From contig JAQVKJ010000025.1 of assembly GCA_028694715.1 (NCBI GenBank), positions 1-9,918 on the forward strand: a stretch of DNA of 9,918 nt. Direction: 5' to 3'. This DNA is from Weeksellaceae bacterium (lineage in GTDB: Bacteria; Bacteroidota; Bacteroidia; Flavobacteriales; Weeksellaceae). This document shows, one piece after another, positions 1-7,103 of the stretch. Position numbers and translations under genes: made by a program. The notes under the pieces are model-generated. The model did not search any database. It saw only the letters and a list, made by a program, of their open reading frames with translations, and was not told the DNA's origin. Each line of letters starts with the position of its first letter. Position 1 is the first letter of the stretch.

Positions 1-278
1 GTGGTGTAATGGGTGTTTCTGACCTCGGTCAATTCAGTATCGGAATTTATCCGAATCCCAACAACGGTCAGTTCTATGTAAAAGCTGCAAATGTATCCAG
101 TGGAAATATAAAAACCACCATTTACGACACCACCGGCAAAAGCGTGTTTAACCAAACCAAAAATCATTTTGGAGGAAATTATCAACAAGCTTATCAGCTG
201 AGACTCCCCGTAGGAATTTATATGATTGTAATTGAATCTGCGGATGGCATTACTACCGATAAGTTGATTATCAAATAA
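1..278 (+). CDS. 3' end of a secreted protein with T9SS type A sorting domain (partial)
   Basis: The frame is open from the left edge (first whole codon at base 3), so the ATG at base 9 is internal and the gene starts outside the window. What remains is almost entirely a C-terminal sorting domain of the type IX secretion system: a YPNP box (GIYPNPNNGQFYV), a middle strand with IYDTTGKSV, and the terminal strands with LPVGIYMIVI and a final KLIIK. Such domains carry a folded cargo protein across the outer membrane and are then removed or attached to the surface. By hand alignment about 63 of 88 residues equal the restored tail of the next gene, a metalloprotease, so the missing part may also be a protease of that family (inference). 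A terminator follows 20 bases after the stop. Confidence 0.85.
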   Translation, partial: GVMGVSDLGQFSIGIYPNPNNGQFYVKAANVSSGNIKTTIYDTTGKSVFNQTKNHFGGNYQQAYQLRLPVGIYMIVIESADGITTDKLIIK

Positions 279-298
279 TAAAATCAATCATCTACAAC

Positions 299-328
299 AA
301 AAAGACCGGAATCATCCGGTCTTTTTTT
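299..328 (+). terminator. Rho-independent terminator after the partial T9SS cargo gene
   Basis: A 12-base-pair stem has the core GACCGGA / TCCGGTC, extended by A/T pairs. It closes a 4-base loop (ATCA) and ends in a run of seven T. It separates the partial gene from the next gene, which therefore needs its own promoter in 329-516. Confidence 0.9.
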
Positions 329-470
329 ATTCCCAAAAAAAACAGCAATGAATTAAGAGATTCACAAAATCATCACAATCAACAAGCTGAACTCCCAAAG
401 TAAATTGTTTTTTTTGTGTAAATATCTCTTATTTCGGTATAAAAAAATTACGGTGAGACAGATTTTTAAT

Positions 471-478
471 TATATTAG
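471..478 (+). promoter_or_regulatory. weak candidate -7 element before the metalloprotease gene
   Basis: TATATTAG resembles the Bacteroidota -7 consensus TAnnTTTG with one mismatch and lies 38 bases before the ATG. No clear TTG -33 element is found at the right distance, so this is only a candidate. The rest of 329-516 is AT-rich and holds no gene that I can support. Confidence 0.2.
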
Positions 479-516
479 CAGTACGAATTAATCAAAACTA
501 ACAAAAACAATATTCG

Positions 517-2616
517 ATGAGAAAATTTTTATTCGCTTTGACTATGGTTTTGCCCCTTGCAGCATTTCCCCAATGGAAGACTGCAACACTCGGTACTGCT
601 GAAGTCAAACAAGGAAAGGAAATGATAGAGGCAGCAGGTCTTTATAGTTTCGACACTCAAATCTTCAAACAGCAGTTAGCAAATGCGCCTGAGCGTTTTT
701 CTGGTCTGTCTGGGAAGATTATATCCATCCCAAATGTAGAAGGAAATATGGAGAAATTTGAAGTTTGGGAAGCCTCGAACTTTGAGCCAGAATTGCAAGC
801 AAAATTTCCGGACATCCGTTCATTTGTTGGTGTGGGAATAGATGATCCCTATGCCTATCTGAGGTTCAGCCTGTCTCCCCAAGGAATTCAAACCATGACA
901 CTGAGACCGGGACAATCCGAATTCATTGAACCCTACACGGTGGACAACAGCAGATACATCGTATTCAACTCAAAATCACACAGAGCTGTCGGTGCACAAG
1001 CATTTGAATGTACAACTGATGAAACCACTGCACTCTCCAATGAATTGATGGATTTGACACAACAAAATCAAGAAAAATCAAGCGTGGGTGTTTTCAAAAC
1101 TTTCCGTCTTGCACAATCCTGTACCGGTGAGTACGGTGTGTACTTTGGTGGTACTGTGGCCGGCGCGATGGCAGGTATCAATGCTACACTAACTCGTGTA
1201 AACGGTGTTTTCGAAAAAGACTTGGCAGTCAATTTGATTTTGGTTGCCAACAATGAAGATGTTGTATTCACTGATCCGAATACCGACCCTTACTCTCCAC
1301 CATCAGGTATGGGCAACTGGCCGAATCAATTGAGAACCACGCTAAACAACATCATTGGTGTTTCCAATTATGACATCGGGCATTTGTTCGGGAGGTCAGG
1401 TGGAGGTGGTAACGCAGGCTGTATTGGTTGTGTCTGCAACAATCCCAACAAAGGAACTGGCTATACTTCTCCGGGTACTGGAGGACCCGAAGGAGACAAC
1501 TTCGACATAGATTATGTATCACATGAATACGGACATCAATTGGGTGCCAACCATACTTTCTCGTTCGGATGGGAAGGTACAGGTGCCAATGTGGAACCGG
1601 GCAGCGGCTCAACTATCATGGGTTATGCAGGTATCACAGGCTATAATGTTCAACCACATTCTGATGACTATTTCAGTTACAAAAGCGTTGAACAAATTCA
1701 GGTCAATATTCACAACAAACCGTGTGCAAACAATACAAACATTACCGGAAATGACACACCCGTCGTAGATGCCGGACCCAATTATGACATTCCCAGAGGC
1801 ACTGCATTCAAACTTACAGGTACAGCCACCGATGATGATGTATTGGTGTACAATTGGGAACAGGCAGACACCGGAACCAATGCAACTACAGGAGGCAACA
1901 GCCGGGTTTATTTTACCAAGACCATAGGGCCTAACTTCAGATCCAATCCGCATCTGACCGTGCCAACAAGATACTTCCCAAGATTTGACTATGTATTGAC
2001 TACAGAACCCGACACCAGTCTTGCATGGTGGCAGACAAGATGGGAGGCTGTAACTACTGTAGAAAGAGTTTTCAACTTTAAATTTACTGTTCGTGACAAC
2101 AACCCCGCAGGCCCGCAAACTGCAACAGATGCTATGAAAGTCAATGTGAGAGCTGCAGGTCCGTTCAAAATCACCAATCCTGCACAAAACCAAAATGTGG
2201 ACTTGGCCAATGGCACCCTTCTGGTTGAATGGGATGTGGCAGGAACAGATAGCGCGCCCATCAATACCAGCCATGTGAGAATTCTGTTTTCTACAGATGA
2301 CGGTGCTTCGTTTACCGTGCTCAGCGAAAGTACGGCCAACGACGGAAGCGAAGTAGTAGCACTTCCTGCAGGTACAGTTGCCGGAACCAATGCAAGAGTA
2401 TTGGTTGAAGCCGTTGACAATATTTACTATGCAGTTTCAAGAAAATTCAATCTGACCGGCGCAATGGGTGTTACAGACATTGGAAATATTGAAGTAGGCA
2501 TTTATCCAAATCCCAACAACGGTCAATTCTATGTGAAAGCAGCAAATGTGTCTAACGGAAATGTTCAGACCACCATTATGATACTGCAGGCAGGACAGTT
2601 TACAACAAGAATGTGA
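517..2616 (+). CDS. Secreted reprolysin-like zinc metalloprotease with T9SS tail, 3' end frameshifted
   Basis: The 699-residue product as read starts with a signal peptide (about 1-19) and a propeptide-like region to about 190. A metzincin catalytic domain follows: HEYGHQLGANH (residues 336-346) gives the three zinc histidines 336, 340, 346 and catalytic Glu337, and STIMGYA (365-371) is the Met-turn with Met368. Cys301, 304 and 306 form a small cysteine cluster. After the protease come an Ig/PKD-like module (about 415-545), a second beta-sandwich-like module (about 549-646) and a T9SS type A domain from about 655 (GIYPNPNNGQ). The protein should be exported through the Sec and type IX systems and degrade proteins outside the cell. 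A single-base deletion near 2576 throws the last codons out of frame, so the product ends in about 12 unrelated residues. Without the shift it would be 738 residues, ending at 2732. The family is clear; the substrate is not. Confidence 0.9.
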   Translation: MRKFLFALTMVLPLAAFPQWKTATLGTAEVKQGKEMIEAAGLYSFDTQIFKQQLANAPERFSGLSGKIISIPNVEGNMEKFEVWEASNFEPELQAKFPDIRSFVGVGIDDPYAYLRFSLSPQGIQTMTLRPGQSEFIEPYTVDNSRYIVFNSKSHRAVGAQAFECTTDETTALSNELMDLTQQNQEKSSVGVFKTFRLAQSCTGEYGVYFGGTVAGAMAGINATLTRVNGVFEKDLAVNLILVANNEDVVFTDPNTDPYSPPSGMGNWPNQLRTTLNNIIGVSNYDIGHLFGRSGGGGNAGCIGCVCNNPNKGTGYTSPGTGGPEGDNFDIDYVSHEYGHQLGANHTFSFGWEGTGANVEPGSGSTIMGYAGITGYNVQPHSDDYFSYKSVEQIQVNIHNKPCANNTNITGNDTPVVDAGPNYDIPRGTAFKLTGTATDDDVLVYNWEQADTGTNATTGGNSRVYFTKTIGPNFRSNPHLTVPTRYFPRFDYVLTTEPDTSLAWWQTRWEAVTTVERVFNFKFTVRDNNPAGPQTATDAMKVNVRAAGPFKITNPAQNQNVDLANGTLLVEWDVAGTDSAPINTSHVRILFSTDDGASFTVLSESTANDGSEVVALPAGTVAGTNARVLVEAVDNIYYAVSRKFNLTGAMGVTDIGNIEVGIYPNPNNGQFYVKAANVSNGNVQTTIMILQAGQFTTRM

Positions 2617-2732
2617 ACCATTTTGGCGGAAACTACTCTCAGTCTTATCAACTAAAATTACCTACAGGTACATATGTCATTGTAATTAAAACAGCTGACG
2701 GAATTACCACCGAAAAACTGATTATCAAATAA
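2580..2732 (+). pseudogene. Out-of-frame remainder of the metalloprotease T9SS sorting domain
   Basis: In the next frame from 2580 the sequence reads DTAGRTVYNKN, NHFGGNYSQSYQ, LPTGTYVIVI and a terminal KLIIK before TAA. This is the counterpart of the tail of the partial gene at the left edge. Comparison with that copy places the lesion at 2575-2579: ATT TAT GAT is expected, ATTATGAT is found, so one T is missing from a TTT run. The lost part holds the last strands of the sorting domain, which are known to be needed for T9SS export. It may be a true mutation or a sequencing error. Confidence 0.85.
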
Positions 2733-2751
2733 TCTAATTTTTCAACAAATT

Positions 2752-2783
2752 AAAAAGGATTGGCTTTTGCCAATCCTTTTTTT
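2752..2783. terminator. Bidirectional Rho-independent terminator between convergent genes
   Basis: The 13-base-pair stem reads AAAAAGGATTGGC / GCCAATCCTTTTT around a TTTT loop and ends in seven T on the + strand. The five A at its left side give a T run on the - strand. It therefore can end both the protease gene (+) and the aminotransferase gene (-), whose stop lies 24 bases to the right. Confidence 0.9.
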
Positions 2784-2806
2784 ATGCTTTAAAATAAATT
2801 AAAAAT

Positions 2807-3994
2807 TTATTCATCGAGTACATTCAGAAGAATTTCACAGCCCTTTTTGATTTCATCTTCAGAAATGGTCAGTGGAGGTGTAAGCCTAAGGTTGTAATTG
2901 CTGTACATCAGCCAGAAAATAATTAAACCTTTCTTCATACATCTTTCTGCCACAAGTAAAGCCAATTCATCCGACTCCAACTCAGGAGCCAGCATCAGTC
3001 CGCGGCCATGTATGGCTTTGATTTTGGGATGCTGCAACAAACTTCTAAATAATTTCTCTTTATGGTCTATCTGCTCCATCCAAGGCCCCTCCAATAGTTC
3101 ATCGATCACTGCCAATGCAGCTGCAGCCACTACCGGATTTCCACCAAAGGTGGTGATGTGACCAAGAGAAGGCGAATTCGACAAGCAATCCATCAGTTCG
3201 GCACTTGCTGTGAGTGCACCCACTGGCATTCCACCTGCCATTCCTTTGCCCATGACAAGCACATCGGGCACTATGTCGTAATGTTCAAAAGCAAACATTT
3301 TACCTGTTCTCCCAAAGCCGGACTGGATTTCATCCAGAATCAACAATGTCCCTGTTTCTTCACATCTTCGCTTTATTTTTTTTAGAAAATCATTCTCTGG
3401 AGTAATGAACCCAGCAGCACCCTGAATGGTTTCCAAAATTACTGCAGCTGTCTGGGTTGTAATTTTATCAAATTCATCCTCGGAATTATATCCTATGTAA
3501 TTGATCATGGGAAGCAAAGGTCTGTATGCTCGTTTCTTTTCTTCTCTTCCTGCCAGACTAAGAGAACCCTGGGTATTGCCGTGGTATGCGTCTCTGCATG
3601 CAATGATTTCTTCACGCCCTGTGTATCGTTTGGCGAGTTTCATTGAGGCTTCAATCGCTTCTGTTCCCGAATTGACCAGATAAGTAGTGTCCAAGGGGTC
3701 GGGTAGAATTTCAGCCAGTTTTCTGCAGAGTCTGACGGGCATTTCCTGAGCATATTCACCATAAACCATTACATGTAAATACCGTTCTGACTGTGTTTTG
3801 ATGGCATCAATGATTCTTGGGAAAGAATGTCCGAGCGTGTTGACCGATACCCCAGCTGCAAAATCCAAATAGGCCTTTCCATCTTTACCATAGATGTATG
3901 AACCTTTGGCATAGTCAACTTCAAAACCAGAGGCAAATTGAGTGGTTTTTGCTTGGTATCTAAAAAAATCCTGTTTCAAATCGCTTGTTTTCAT
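2807..3994 (-). CDS. Class III PLP-dependent aminotransferase (ornithine/acetylornithine aminotransferase-like)
   Basis: At 395 residues it has the usual length and layout of the class III family, which moves an amino group between an amine and a keto acid using pyridoxal phosphate in the cytoplasm. Visible landmarks are NSGTEA (108-113, phosphate binding), YHG (137-139, ring stacking), DEIQSGFGRTG (221-231, with Asp221 contacting the pyridine nitrogen), MGKGMAGG (248-255, with Lys250 as Schiff-base lysine), TTFGGNP (281-287) and RLTPP (370-374, with Arg370 as likely carboxylate anchor). The stretch read as EPIQGEAG in ornithine aminotransferase is ETIQGAAG here (188-195), so the specificity-switch glutamate is an alanine. 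I therefore do not assign argD, rocD or gabT. The ATG overlaps the stop of the lipoprotein gene by one base (TAATG), which suggests translational coupling. It is the last gene of the unit. Confidence 0.9.
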   Translation of the reverse strand: MKTSDLKQDFFRYQAKTTQFASGFEVDYAKGSYIYGKDGKAYLDFAAGVSVNTLGHSFPRIIDAIKTQSERYLHVMVYGEYAQEMPVRLCRKLAEILPDPLDTTYLVNSGTEAIEASMKLAKRYTGREEIIACRDAYHGNTQGSLSLAGREEKKRAYRPLLPMINYIGYNSEDEFDKITTQTAAVILETIQGAAGFITPENDFLKKIKRRCEETGTLLILDEIQSGFGRTGKMFAFEHYDIVPDVLVMGKGMAGGMPVGALTASAELMDCLSNSPSLGHITTFGGNPVVAAAALAVIDELLEGPWMEQIDHKEKLFRSLLQHPKIKAIHGRGLMLAPELESDELALLVAERCMKKGLIIFWLMYSNYNLRLTPPLTISEDEIKKGCEILLNVLDE

Positions 3995-4698
3995 TACAGC
4001 AACAACAACAATACTGCAGCCCCCACCGCCACATAGGAACCAACTGTAATCAAATCAGAATAAGGTTTTGAGAATCTTCTTTCGAGTAGGTTCTCTTGGT
4101 CGATTTGGTTGTGGTGAAACTTCAACACTTTCTCAGGCTTTCTCATTTTGTGAGAAACCAAGGTATCTCCTTCCCATTGTTCTGCCTGAATTTTGTATTG
4201 TTTATCGGCCACGGTGATTTTGTAATATTTGTTGGGGTGAATTTTGGCTTTCAGCTCTGCCGAATTGCCCCCTTCTAAAGACTCTTTTTGGGCTTGCACT
4301 ATGTCTGGGCTGGGCTCAGTTTCCTGTTGTTTCTTCTGGTCTTCCTCCATTGTTTTTACCATTTCCTGACGCTTTAATTGCAGCATTTCCGAATCATCAT
4401 TTCCGGCCTTTTTCAATTCTTCTTCTATAGCTTTAATTTCTTCCTGCTGTTGTCTTTTCTTTATTTCTTCTTCCTTTCTTTTCAGTTCATCCCCTGCGGG
4501 AACAAGCGGAGTTTTTTGTTTGTCGGGGTCAACCATGGTTTTGCCCTGCGAAGGATTGGGTTTTCTAAGTGAAACAGCTTGCTGCTGTTCTGACTCCTGT
4601 GCATTCTCGATGTCTTTATCCGCTACATAGGGTTTATAAACATAACAACCTACTGCAAAAAACAACAGACTCATGAATGGGATTAATTTCTTTTTCAT
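3994..4698 (-). CDS. Putative lipoprotein with coiled coil and C-terminal membrane segment
   Basis: I do not recognise a named family. The 234-residue product starts with a short signal peptide ending in FAVGC, which fits a lipobox with Cys18 as lipid attachment site. A very charged Lys/Glu/Gln-rich stretch follows (about 70-128), predicted as coiled coil. A compact, probably beta-rich part (about 150-212) contains YYKITVADKQYKIQ and LLERRFS, and the last 20 residues (about 215-234) are a hydrophobic segment ending in a run of leucines. Small Bacteroidota proteins with a similar 'xxRRFS then membrane helix' ending exist (from memory). It lies 57 bases after the OstA-like gene and overlaps the aminotransferase gene by one base. 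A role beside the LPS-transport protein in the envelope is possible but is only an inference from position. Confidence 0.75.
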   Translation of the reverse strand: MKKKLIPFMSLLFFAVGCYVYKPYVADKDIENAQESEQQQAVSLRKPNPSQGKTMVDPDKQKTPLVPAGDELKRKEEEIKKRQQQEEIKAIEEELKKAGNDDSEMLQLKRQEMVKTMEEDQKKQQETEPSPDIVQAQKESLEGGNSAELKAKIHPNKYYKITVADKQYKIQAEQWEGDTLVSHKMRKPEKVLKFHHNQIDQENLLERRFSKPYSDLITVGSYVAVGAAVLLLLL

Positions 4699-4755
4699 TT
4701 CAGATGATTTCTTGGGTCAACTTCTAATTTGTAAAAATACTAATCTCTTTGGTAT

Positions 4756-6543
4756 TTATTTTGGATTTTCAGATTTTTGTTTGTCCGAACCGATGAATTC
4801 ATCCAAATCAATCTGCTGCAATTCTTCAGCTTTTGGCTCTTCATCGCTGATAATTTCAATGTAATCGGGTGGGTCGTCAAAGATGTCCTGCCATCGCCGC
4901 ATTTTTTCATCCCCGCGCCACTTAAAGTTTTCCAGATATTTTTGGGATTCCTCCAGTTTTGATTCAGGAAAAAGTTTTGAAGTCGCTTGGATTCTACAAG
5001 CCAATACTTCCACATCATTTCCTTTGATTTCAGCTTCAATAATTCCGCAATCCGACAAATTGATGCCGATTCTTTCCTTTTCGCCGGTTTCTGTTTCTTC
5101 GTCATCCACAAAAGTCACGGATTGTGCATTTTCATGTACTTCCACCAGATTCAATTCGTTGTTCAGAAAAAATCCGGTCATGAATTTTCCTTTGACCTGA
5201 TTATAATCTTTTGTGGTCAGCGAATCTACTTTTGCGATGGCAAAAGCGTGATTAAAAACCCTGACCGAATCCATCACTTGTTTTTCCGGATTGTTATAAG
5301 CAAAAATCGTATCGCCGGTGATTTGTTGTTCGCCCGACCACATGATGGGGTCTCTGTAAAATTCCATTAAGCCCTTTGTTTCATTGTAAAAAATAGAGTC
5401 CGATTTTCCCTGCGCATTGCTTTTGAAATACCGTGCTTTGAAATAGGCTTTCAGAATTTGGGTGGAATCCAGCCTTTTGACCACCATGATCGTATCTGCA
5501 TGAAAATAAAGCGAATCCGCCGAAAAAGCCTTGACGGCATAAGCCCGGCCGGTTACGAAAGCAGAATCTACATCTCTGTACACTTCGCCATATTCACCTC
5601 TTACAAATCTATTTTCGTCGGGGTCGTTGATCAGCACATCTCCCCTTGCCCAGCCATAACCGGTTTTGTCGTTAAAGTACATCTCGTCTCCCCAAAGTTC
5701 TTTTCCGTCTCTGTAGATGGTCGCTCTTTTTTTGAGAATTGCTTCGCCGGTTTTTTTGTTGAAGGTTCCGCCGCCATCGGGCATAACAATGTAATTCCTT
5801 GGATTTTTTCGGTCGGTGATGGTTGTCCTTTCGAGAAATTCAGTGATATCGTTTGCCTGATCCATCTTCATCTTGTCCGATACAATTCTGTATTCGGGGG
5901 TTTCAATCATGGTGTTCTGATTAAAATCAATCACTTTTGTATTAGCATTATAAGTCAGGACTTGGGCATGTGTCACAGTTCCGTCGTTTCCTGTAATGAC
6001 TGCTCCTGCGTCGGTGTATGCGATTCCGGTTTTTCGGTCATAGGACATATAAGGCGTTTCAATGCGCTGGCTCGGGTCAATCATCACTACATTTCCGGTG
6101 GCTACTGCAATATCTGTTACGCGGTTGTATTCCACATAATTGGCAAAGAGTTCAGATTTGCTGTCTTTCATGTGGACATTTTTGAAAGCTTTGGCGATTT
6201 TGGTATTGCCATCGTACTCCAAGGAGTCAGAGGTCATCGAAACCGTGTCGTTGATCATTCTGACATTTGACCAAGCACGAAAGAAATTTTCATTTTGATA
6301 ATAAACTGCACTGTCGCTGTACAAACGGGTTCCTTCGTGTTCAAATGCTACATTTCCGTAGGCAAACGGATTGCCTTCAAATTTTTCGGGAGTCACCTTC
6401 AGCACATCGGAATGCAAGTGTTTGATTTTTTGAGGTAGTTCATTGTTCAAATCCTTTTGCACTTGGCCGGAAAGTACAGGGCCGAGCAGTAGCAAGCAAA
6501 GGAAAGGGAATATTTTTGATGGACTAATTGTTTCTCTTGCCAT
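4756..6543 (-). CDS. OstA-like (LptA-type) LPS transport protein
   Basis: The 595-residue protein has a signal peptide (about 1-26, hydrophobic core [15 protein letters not shown]). It is then built from beta-strand repeats of the OstA/LptA type, each with a 'GNV' or similar turn and a D/Y-rich strand. Examples are [11 protein letters not shown] (61-71), [16 protein letters not shown] (105-120), ATGNVVMID (148-156), [19 protein letters not shown] (285-303) and [16 protein letters not shown] (381-396). The C-terminal part (about 540-595) has [15 protein letters not shown] and an acidic tail. LptA proteins form the periplasmic bridge that carries lipopolysaccharide to the outer membrane. This one is about three times the length of E. 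coli LptA, as is usual for the OstA-like proteins of Bacteroidota. I see no beta-barrel domain of LptD type. Its ATG lies inside the 3' end of the regulator gene (20-base overlap), so both are probably cotranscribed and coupled. Confidence 0.85.
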   Translation of the reverse strand: MARETISPSKIFPFLCLLLLGPVLSGQVQKDLNNELPQKIKHLHSDVLKVTPEKFEGNPFAYGNVAFEHEGTRLYSDSAVYYQNENFFRAWSNVRMINDTVSMTSDSLEYDGNTKIAKAFKNVHMKDSKSELFANYVEYNRVTDIAVATGNVVMIDPSQRIETPYMSYDRKTGIAYTDAGAVITGNDGTVTHAQVLTYNANTKVIDFNQNTMIETPEYRIVSDKMKMDQANDITEFLERTTITDRKNPRNYIVMPDGGGTFNKKTGEAILKKRATIYRDGKELWGDEMYFNDKTGYGWARGDVLINDPDENRFVRGEYGEVYRDVDSAFVTGRAYAVKAFSADSLYFHADTIMVVKRLDSTQILKAYFKARYFKSNAQGKSDSIFYNETKGLMEFYRDPIMWSGEQQITGDTIFAYNNPEKQVMDSVRVFNHAFAIAKVDSLTTKDYNQVKGKFMTGFFLNNELNLVEVHENAQSVTFVDDEETETGEKERIGINLSDCGIIEAEIKGNDVEVLACRIQATSKLFPESKLEESQKYLENFKWRGDEKMRRWQDIFDDPPDYIEIISDEEPKAEELQQIDLDEFIGSDKQKSENPK

Positions 6544-6967
6544 AAAAATAGAGTGAGTGTCCTTCTACCTTGATGTCAAAAACTTCCTCTATCGTGGTCT
6601 TGATTACCTGAATTCTCGGATCACAAAACTCAATCACTTCACCGGTATCGGACAAAATTATGTGGTCGTGGTTTTTGTCGAAATAGGATTTCTCATAGTG
6701 TGCCTGTTGTTCACCGAATTGGTGTTTTCTGACCAGCTGGGCTTCCATCAGTAATTCGATGGTATTGTATAAGGTGGCGCGACTGACCCGGTACCTTTTG
6801 TCTTTCATCATGATGTACAATCTGTCGATATCAAAATGTTCATCAGTGGAGTAAATCTCTTCCAATATGGCGTATCGTTCAGGCGTTTTTCGGTGGCCGT
6901 GTTCTTCCAGAAAATTGGTAAACACCTGTTTGACAATCTCATAATTCCTTTGTTTTACTGTGTCCAT
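6524..6967 (-). CDS. Fur-family metal/peroxide-responsive transcriptional regulator
   Basis: The 147-residue product has the Fur winged-helix domain (about 1-85) with [15 protein letters not shown] and the recognition helix [14 protein letters not shown] (60-73). The dimerisation/metal domain follows with KNHDHIIL (98-105), GEVIEF (109-114) and GHSLYFYG (136-143). The regulatory metal ligands of Fur proteins line up: His44, Glu92, His100 and His102 for one site, Asp101, Glu113 and His137 for the other. The structural CxxC motif is absent: the usual DHLICLDCG is DHIILSDTG, and there is no C-terminal cysteine pair. Whether it senses iron, zinc or peroxide cannot be decided from the sequence. 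It is the first gene of the regulator-OstA-lipoprotein-aminotransferase unit and has a Fur-box-like palindrome 56 bases upstream, so it probably regulates itself and the genes behind it. Confidence 0.9.
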   Translation of the reverse strand: MDTVKQRNYEIVKQVFTNFLEEHGHRKTPERYAILEEIYSTDEHFDIDRLYIMMKDKRYRVSRATLYNTIELLMEAQLVRKHQFGEQQAHYEKSYFDKNHDHIILSDTGEVIEFCDPRIQVIKTTIEEVFDIKVEGHSLYFYGKRNN

Positions 6968-7022
6968 AATCTGTTTGACAAAGTTTGTGTAAAGGTAAGC
7001 TAATATTTGAAAACTATAAAAT

Positions 7023-7037
7023 TTAGAATGATTCTAA
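7023..7037. promoter_or_regulatory. Fur/PerR-box-like operator upstream of the Fur-family gene
   Basis: TTAGAATGATTCTAA is a perfect inverted repeat of 7-1-7 layout, the classic form of Fur and PerR boxes. It lies 56 bases before the ATG of the Fur-family gene in an AT-rich spacer (6968-7103). A poor -7 candidate (TACCTTTA on the - strand, 6990-6997) would place the palindrome over the -33 region, as expected for a repressor site. The palindrome is seen directly; its use by this regulator is inferred. Confidence 0.65.
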
Positions 7038-7103
7038 TGTATGGCCAATGCAAAATTATTTATTAATAGCAAGTTTTATCGACTACCCTATTTGACAACA
7101 AAC

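Noticed and set aside
1609..2274. 221-codon open frame on the - strand
   Set aside because: It is antisense to the metalloprotease, whose catalytic and accessory domains are clear in the other strand; the product is cysteine-rich with no domain.
4740..5111. 123-codon open frame on the - strand overlapping the end of the OstA-like gene
   Set aside because: It is another frame of the same strand within a gene that is clearly coding; it has no family likeness.
5458..6270. 270-codon open frame on the + strand
   Set aside because: It lies wholly antisense to the OstA-like gene, has a Cys/His/Phe-rich composition without any domain, and is a typical shadow frame.
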